A stretch of 64,000 nt of DNA, taken from the NCBI GenBank assembly GCA_027922465.2, contig BQMF02000178.1, positions 62,001-126,000 of the forward strand, in the 5' to 3' direction. This DNA comes from Turritopsis dohrnii. Its lineage: Eukaryota; Cnidaria; Hydrozoa; Anthoathecata; Oceaniidae. The notes under the pieces were generated by a model. It was not told where the DNA came from. It did not search any database and saw only the letters and a program-made list of their open reading frames with translations. Of this stretch, positions 56,851 through 64,000 are shown piece after piece. How positions within the stretch are numbered: position 1 is the first letter of the stretch; each line of letters starts with the position of its first letter. The translations under genes and the position numbers were made by a program.

Positions 56851-58640
56851 CAGGTACCAAATTTTATGAAAATTCACAATGTCAATGCAGAGATAATGGA
56901 TTTTTAGTAAAAGCAAAAAATTCAAAAAGGCACCTATTTTGGGCCAATTTTTGATTGGCAATAACTCAGCAATGAAAAACAATTATAAGCTAAAATTTGG
57001 CAGTTTCGTTTATCTATACGGGAAAGAGAACTGGGCTAAATTTGGTTAAAAAACAAATCACTTACTCATGCATTAGACGGCTGAAAGATGACAATCTTCT
57101 AAAAGAAAAGATTTGTTGAAAATTTTTTAATGATTTTTTTCTTCATAGGTTTAAATCTGTGTTATTAAATTATCATAATAGACAGGGAAATTTTTTTATA
57201 CTCTTTGAAAATTAATCCTAACTCTTTTTATGTATACATTATAGGTAACAGTTATTTGTTACATGGTTCTCATTCAGCTGAAAATAAAAGATACAACAGT
57301 TCCAAATTTAACATTAATTGAAACCATCTGCTCTAATTATTTCGGTAAATCCCTTGGCGAAAACTTTTATTTTCCTCAGGGAAAGTAAAATACCAGTTGA
57401 GAATTGTTTTTATTCAACAGATATTTTGCCCTCAACAAGTGGAGATGTACCATTAACTGAATATGTTTTTAGTGATCTTTATTGGAAAGCCATCTTTACC
57501 CTTCTTAAAGATAGGAAAAGCTTATGCACTCGCCTGTAAGTCATTCACGCAATGAAGCTCCATTTCCTACAATGACCTGCAGTTCTTTGACTCACCCGCA
57601 GAGCTGATGTAATCGTGTAATGGTTTTGTGGCACTGGTTCATTAGATACATTCAGGCCACTTCCATAATGATCGATTACATTCAGTTACTTCAGGGCTTT
57701 GAGTGTTAGTATGTGGAAAAAGAGCTGGCTTAAGTGCATGAGGCTATAAATTTAGTGATCATTTCTTTCACTGGGATTCTTGTTACCCTCGTTACCATCC
57801 CAAATTTCCAGGCCGGCATATATATACTATAAAACATTGAAAACACAGATATTTGATTCACAATACTTCGACCTCGCTATGTGTCTTTAGAAAGTAACAT
57901 ATATATATATACTATATATTATATCATAGATAAAAATACTTAAGATTATAAATTTCGTAAACAATATCTGCAAATCCCTAGTGGCTTGCATAACATAGTA
58001 CCACTTACAACCAAAGATAATCTTGACACTCACATGTCGCTAAAAAAGACACTTTAGTTAGGACCATAAGTCTGACATACCATCTTTTACCATGACCTTA
58101 CCTTCTAAGGACTAAATAGTGACCTTAAGCAACGACAGTGTTCTAGATGGTGGTGGTCTTTAATGAAAACCTCTCCTTAGACTGCCTCCGTTAAGCGGAA
58201 TTACTTACGCAAGGAAAGCGCAGACAAAGGTCTCAAGATGGTAGAGCCAAACGTAAACAAATGTAAATGTAAGCTGTAAGTGTTAGACATGCCTGGGTTA
58301 AGAGAAGTAAGAGAAGCTTTCTTTCTTGCACACAATGACAACTATAAGAATTCCTTCTCCTGTACAATATCAACAAATCAAAAATTCCTTTCCTTATTAG
58401 GTCTATCCAGAATTTTATCTTGATCGCTTGAATGAGGTGGAATCCTATGCCAATTTTCCTTTCAGGAAAAAAGACATTTATAACTTAGAAGACCTGTTAT
58501 GAATACCAGTAGATATAATTTGTTATTTCTTGTCATAGGCCAACGCAAATGAATTAACAGTTTTATGACAACATTTATGTCAACATAACATATTAACCTT
58601 ATTTTCATTTTTTGAAAGATACAATATCACAAAATAATAT
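56851..58640. other. Non-coding stretch
   Basis: No convincing gene. 57318-57539 is a short open frame, possibly the tail of the decayed transposase but without recognisable motifs. 57898-57935 is an AT microsatellite. 58090-58290 is slightly richer in G/C and might be low-copy sequence. Confidence 0.35.
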
Positions 58641-58644
58641 TGTA

Positions 58645-59056
58645 CTAGACGCCAAGGCTGCGTTGCTTGCCGGCCATGTTCAACCTACATTGTGTCACCC
58701 CCTGTTCCAAATTATTCCACTTGAAATCAGCTATAAGGCTTTCTTTGCTGCTGGCTTTAACGCTAAATAAAGCTCCTTTGCACGTGAAGAGAAATACGTT
58801 CCTGGTGTTTCAAATCTAGCATGTTCTTAACTCAACCGTTCATTGTCACAGTCGCATTTAAAATGTCAGCAGACTTCCTAACTTTACACAATGCACTCCG
58901 AACGTGTACGTCACGAGGTTTTTATTTATGATTTTAAACCAATCAAATATCAGTTTAACAATACACTCAAAACGCTGAGAGAAAAAAACTTTTCAACTTA
59001 TTATTATTATTGTTTTACGTGCTCTAACATGGGTGCTGTCAGAAGTAGGTGTAAAA
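58645..59056. other. Decayed Helitron-like 3' end and flank
   Basis: 58645-58690 (CTAGACGCCAAGGCTGCG...) is a diverged minus-strand copy of the C-type 3' end at 5801. The remainder is unrecognised. Confidence 0.45.
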
Positions 59057-59099
59057 ATGGTTTCTCTTAAAAAGATCACACTGGAGGAGAGAGAAAAAG
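59057..59099 (+). CDS. Possible first coding exon of an unknown gene
   Basis: ATG followed by 14 codons (MVSLKKITLEEREK) and a good donor (AAG/GTACGT). No downstream exon was found within the next kilobase, so this is only a candidate. Confidence 0.2.
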
Positions 59100-60089
59100 G
59101 TACGTGCTAAATGAATAAAGTGAATAAAAAATAACGTTCGATCTGATTAAAATAGATTGAAGGAAATCGATTAAAAGAAATTTAGACAACTATTAAGACA
59201 GAAGCAAAAAAAAGTATTTTGTATCATGATACTCTTTTTTTACCTATCGGTTTTTAAACATTCTGATTGCTCGAAAAAAGTTCACCCGTCTCAGACAGTC
59301 AGGCAAACGATAGGATACACTGGCAAACCGAACATGCTGCCACGTTCTGCCACTGCTGCTTTTTGTCCAAAATGTTTAATCAGTTAGTTTCTTTGTATTT
59401 AGTTGATATATTGTTTCCAAAGCCAAGTCAACGGTGGCCCTTCGAATAAAAAAATAACAATAGTAATAAAAACAAATTGTTATTCCTATTGGTTCACCAG
59501 CCAAAAAAAAATCATGTTCAATTGGGGTTGTAATGTTTTTTGTTTCGAACTCATGTCGCACACAAAAAAAGAAATAATTTTGCCCACAACTCAATCTACC
59601 ATTTTGCGTGACAGACAAACGCAGAATCGGCTATTAATATATAAGTAAATAATATCATACTCAGCATTTATAGTAAATAAAAAATAAAAACCTTCCACAT
59701 GAATCTTATTCAGTATAAAATTCCTTGTAAATGCACGCGCATTAAAATTAGTTTAACTTGTATAATGTTTATTAGTTTATAATTATTTGTTTTGTGTGTG
59801 ATTTGCTCTGCGTATTTTTCTTTTGTTTCTTACGTCTTTTGTTTGTCCCTCGGGACTCGTCGGGCTTCTCTTTTATTCCACATCTTTCAGTGCATTTTTC
59901 TTAGCATTCTATCGTATGAGAACAGTCAGGAGAGACATAGTGATATTTTTGTCTGAAGAGACATGCTTATATCTGAAGAGATACATTTAATATTACTTTG
60001 ATATTTTAATACATTTTGTTATAAAGTTAACCACACTGCGGTTGGACTTGGGTTATACATGTTTAGTAAGTGTTATTTGTATTTTTGTT
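59100..60089. other. Non-coding stretch
   Basis: 59480-59545 is a diverged copy of 5550-5610 (CCTATTGGTTC..., TTCAATTGGGG). The rest is AT-rich without gene signals. Confidence 0.4.
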
Positions 60090-61930
60090 GGATTTCTGCG
60101 TAAGCAAGAAATACCTTAAAACCGGCTCTGTTCTTTTTCTTCTTCTTACTGTCCAAACCTAGCGGTTTTTGAAAATCTCGTGCGAATGTTTACACGAAGC
60201 CTAAGTCACGCATTTCAGTCGAAGAAACACCAAAAGGATACCAAAGCAGCTTTAGTATAATTAAAGAAGATGCACATTTCCAAAACAGAAGATGAAGAAT
60301 AAAATTTGTAGCAGTAATTTATTATTATCTTATATATTATATTATTATGATTCAATGGTGATTTTTCGTTTCATTTTATAAACAGAATGAAAAGGTATGT
60401 TTTGTTTTTGAGATTAATGTCTGAGATTTTTTCTAAAATAAGATCATTGTTTGTTTCAAATGTGGGCTGTAATGCTTTTTAAGCTCTGGATGCGTACAGC
60501 TCAGCTTAAGTTCCATATCAGCTCCAACTGTCTGCCTACTCAGCATCACTTTTTATATCTTTAATGTTTCACTCTAGCTATGTTAAGCTTATGTGCTTGT
60601 ATAATACTTTGAAGTGCAGTATTGTTTTTTTTTTGTCGGTGATCAGTAGTTTTTAGGTTATCAATGTCTCTAATTATGGACAACCTTCCTAATTTTGATA
60701 TACAATTCGAAACACAAAAAAACATTCAACTTTCAGTTTTGCATTTTTCATGATCAAAATTTTTGTTTCCTTTTTTGTTTGCAATTAGTCCATTGGTAAT
60801 TAGGAAGATTGATAGCAATCTTTAGTGTTTGAAGTATGTGCATGATTTACTTACGTAATTACTTTGAAATCAGAAATGATCAATGTACACTCATTATTCT
60901 GTATACTTTATTCCAAAATAAAGTAAGTATTTTTCATTCAGATGTAAATAAGTATGTGGTCTGATGGTAAATATAGTTTAAAGTGTTTGTAGTGTCAATA
61001 AAGTTTTTGTAGCTTTTATGAAGCTCTGAGGAATACGTATAATATTCTACTGTAGTGTGATAATTCTTTTCTAACTAAAAAGTTGTAGATTAAGAAGTTT
61101 TTAGTCAAAGAGGTATGTGTTCCTATTAGGGAAAAATGTTTCAGTGTTTAAGCCTTTCTAGATAGATTTTTTTTGGTTCTTGTTTGGGTTGTAATACTTT
61201 AATACAGTTTCCTCCTCAGCTCCAGCATTCTGTAGTGGTTGTCTGCTCTGCACCACTTTTGATTGATGATTTTCTAGCTAAGTTATACTGACAATGCCCC
61301 TATTTACGAATGATCTTCCTAATCACGATTGTTAATGAACAATTACGTTGTGTTCAATTTTTACGTGCTGTGTGGACCTGTGTTTGCTCGTGTTATCTGT
61401 TGTGAATTTATTCCTGTTTGTATGTGGCTTGTGTGTGGGTCGAGCGTCAGTATAAACTATTATGTATTTATTATTATTTTATGTTTGTTGATTTGTTTGT
61501 TGATATGTTTTTTCTATAATCGTGTTTTGTTTTGTAATAATATAGCCTTGATCATTATCCTGGCAAATTGAAATGTTCTAACTGTGTATAAATTCAAAAT
61601 ACTGTACCATTAGTAACACAATACAAAATTTTGGTAAATTTTAGTATAAATTTATAGAGCATATACTTTTAATGATCAAGATCTTTGATTACTTTTTGTA
61701 TTTGCCACATTGGGAATTCTGTTTGTATGTAATTAAGAAGGTTGGAAGTACATATCAAATGTGTAAAGCATATATGTGATTTTCATACGTAATCACTGTG
61801 ATATCAGAAAAGATCAATATAAACTAAATTGAATTTTGTATACCCAAAATAAACAATGTTCCACGTCATTCAGATGTATATATGCAATAAAGTTTTACAT
61901 AGTATCAATTACACTTTCGGAATGGCTTGT
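60090..61930 (+). repeat. Dispersed repeat, third copy (relative of 9.88-11.35 kb)
   Basis: Shares ordered blocks with 9.88-11.35 kb: CTGTCCAAACCTAGCG (60147), GTGGGCTGTAATGCTTTTTA (60463), GCTCTGGAT-CGTACAGCTCAG (60483) and several ATCACTGTGATATC-type words (about 61793). 61200-61270 repeats the CTCAGCTCCA block once more. No gene. Confidence 0.55.
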
Positions 61931-62399
61931 AAAGATCATTCAACCTTTTCGAATTTCTAAAAGAATTTTTATAAACTTTATAAACATATAATTTCAAATC
62001 ATTTATTCATGAAAATTTTCACTGGTAGCACACCTTTGGCCAGCTGTTTGAACATATAACTTCAAAATTTCAATAACAAAACTCATTTTATTTAGTGTGT
62101 TACAATTCCCACCTGCTGTGTGCAGTCTACACTGAGCAGCAGTCAATGTTGTATTGTATTGTATTGTATTCAATCATTCAAAACCATTCAAGTTTCAAGA
62201 ATGTTATTGTTAGTGTTCCATTGTCATACTGCAGCTGATTTTGCAGAAATCTTTCTGCCCGTAAGGGCATCTTGTCTATGTTAAAATGGAATGGAACTTG
62301 TAAGAATTTTAAGTTATTTTGTATTTTATAGTGGAATAGAACTCGTCGTAAACCTTCACACCCCTTTTAGTCTGGTCGCAATAACAGTAAACACGTACC
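61931..62399. other. Non-coding, contains a repeat shared with 27.58 kb
   Basis: 62190-62290 resembles 27580-27670 (shared GATTTTGCAGAAATC and GCATCTTGT). 62148-62170 is a short TTGTA tandem. Probably leader and flank of the following BEL/Pao element; an LTR cannot be identified with one copy only. Confidence 0.4.
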
Positions 62400-64000
62400 A
62401 TGCAAAGAATGGAAGGGTTAAGACAAAACGTACCCATGAAACCGGAAGCGAGAGAGTACCATCTTGAATTTGTCAAAGCAAATCGAAAATCCGTTTACGA
62501 ATCGATGTTAAAACGGACAGAATCCATGAAGCTCCTTAAGGAATCTGCAACAAACCACAATGCTGTCCGTGCAGAGGTAAATCAACCGGATAGTTAACTC
62601 GAAGAATTTAATAATTGCTGCCAAAGAATCAAATCTCTTAGCCTGGAAGACCACGCCCAAGATGAAGAAATGTTCATTTTCCAAGTCGACGAACAGGTGT
62701 TTGGCACGAAAACGAAAGTGTTAGTGTGGTTGAGAGACTTGGGCCAACGTTTAAAAAATGCCAAACATGTATCCTAAAGTCGATCACGTTCGTCGAAGTC
62801 ATTTAAATCGTTAAAACGAAGCTCTAGAACTCCATCTTCATCTTCATCAGGCAAATCGACAAAAGAAAAGTTCGTGAAAGAAGCAGCCAAGATGGCAGCA
62901 CTCAAAGCGGAGGCAAACTTCAAAATCGAAGCAGCAACATTGGACTCCCAACGAAAAGTCCCAAGTCACAAGCAAAAATGGAAATCTACAAAAAGTTTTT
63001 CTCAACCGAAAAAACTGCTGCAACTCAACAACCCGTCATGCTGACGTCATCTTCCAACATAGCGACGTCATCACCCGTCAATGTGACGTCAATTCTTACA
63101 ACAGTCGCAACGACTGAACAGTTAAACATTAAATCAGGCCTACACACTCACACAGACACAGCGCCAACATTACCGTCGAGATTGAATTCAAGCGTACCAG
63201 TTTTCGTTCAACCAACCAAGACATGCAAACAGCCAGCCGCTACCAGTATAGACGAGCCATCTGTTAAACCGTCTACTATCTCAAGCACCATTTCCAGCTT
63301 GTTGAAAATGCAAAGTGCCCCTGAAGTTAAAATAGACACTTTCGACAGAGACCCCCTTGAGTACCAGTATTTCATCACGACTTTCGAAGAAGTGGTAGAA
63401 ACCAAGATTGATGAGAGTAGAGGACGCTTAACTCTTTTGATTCAGTGTACAAGTGGTGAAGCTAAGGATCTGATCAAGGGTTGCTCTCACCTGGAAGCTG
63501 ACGCTGGTTATTTGAAGGCAAAGGAGTTGCTGAAGAGGCGTTTCGGAGATCCATATCGGGTGCTGTCAGCCTACCAGAAGGAAGTGGCTAATTGGAAAGC
63601 AATCAAGAATGCCGACTCGTCTTCATTACGTCAACTGTATGCGTTTTTGGTTAAAAGTAGTCACGTGGTTACCAATTATTTCGACAGTCCGGACCAGATA
63701 TGTATCGTTACTTCCAAATTACCAGCTTACCTTCGAGACCGATGGAACCGAACAGTCTATCAAATAAGGAGTTACCAGCAACGTGAACCAGTTTTTCAAG
63801 ACTTGATTGATTTCATCGACAAAGAGACAATTCTTGCAACCGACCCATTGTTTTGGAGGGAAGCAATTTATAACAATGTCAACCTTGGACATGCCATCAA
63901 CAATGAAGAGAGAAAGCAAAAAACTGTAAGAACATTTACTTCTAATATTCAAACCTGTCTATACTGTGATAAGAGCCATGACATAGACAAATGTTTTGCT
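62400..64000 (+). pseudogene. Gag of a second BEL/Pao element, cut by window end
   Basis: 62400-62595 starts MQRMEGLRQNVPMKPEAREY; stop codons at about 62595 and 62776 and a frameshift near 62980 break the N-terminal half, which contains a Ser-rich region (SRSSKSFKSLKRSSRTPSSS). From about 63040 to the window end the frame is open. It carries a DUF1759-type gag domain (FDRDPLEYQYFITTF, LLKRRFGDPY, ADSSSLRQLYAFL) and reaches the first zinc knuckle residues (CLYCDKSHDIDKC). It is clearly a different family from the element at 34-41 kb. Protease and pol would follow outside the window. Confidence 0.85.

Overview
This is a 64 kb stretch of AT-rich animal DNA. Introns have GT...AG ends, and nearly everything recognisable is transposable-element derived: BEL/Pao, hAT, Helitron, THAP-type, a zinc-ribbon DDE transposon, non-LTR LINEs, a tRNA-derived SINE and several MITEs. 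The mix suggests an early-branching invertebrate, most likely a cnidarian; this is an inference, because no diagnostic host gene is complete here.

Layout. 0-2.5 kb: 5' part of an intact-looking, four-exon THAP-domain transposase gene (minus strand), cut by the window edge. 2.9-8.3 kb: head-to-tail, non-coding elements with Helitron-type ends (TC start, hairpin, CTAG end). 8.8-11.35 kb: a dispersed repeat also seen at about 45-46 kb and 60-62 kb. 11.42-15.17 and 23.70-27.56 kb: arms of a 3.7-3.9 kb, near-identical inverted repeat. The left arm runs into a complete hAT element (13.9-17.06 kb); the right arm carries only the 3' part of it. The 8.5 kb loop holds what looks like degraded host sequence: two related 80-aa genes, a three-exon gene end, and two exons of a Ras-family GTPase without the switch I exon.

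27.78-32.83 kb: the most interesting object, a 5,056-bp transposon with 31-bp terminal inverted repeats, an 8-bp target duplication and mirror-image subterminal arrays. It carries two convergent genes: a zinc-ribbon DDE transposase and a spliced HECT E3 ubiquitin ligase that also begins with a zinc ribbon. It sits inside a Helitron-like repeat whose uninterrupted relative is at 44.6 kb.

34.06-41.49 kb: a BEL/Pao LTR retrotransposon with LTRs differing at one base, 5-bp target duplications, and a gag-pol frame interrupted by a TA-flanked MITE, one stop and two frameshifts. 41.88-44.96 kb: two more Helitron-like elements joined end to end. 45.4-45.7 kb: a SINE. 46.3-51.1 kb: a decayed THAP transposase and a decayed Helitron Rep/helicase gene. 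51.1-53.1 kb: a LINE reverse transcriptase. 53.6-54.1 kb: a second LINE tail. 55.4-56.9 kb: a decayed transposase-like gene of unassigned family. 62.4-64 kb: the gag of a second BEL/Pao element, cut by the window edge.

The genes do not form a host pathway. The window records nested insertions, and three insertions can be verified internally: two against an uninterrupted paralogue in the window (the DDE/HECT transposon and the TA-flanked MITE of the inverted repeat), and one because removing it restores a reading frame (the MITE in pol).
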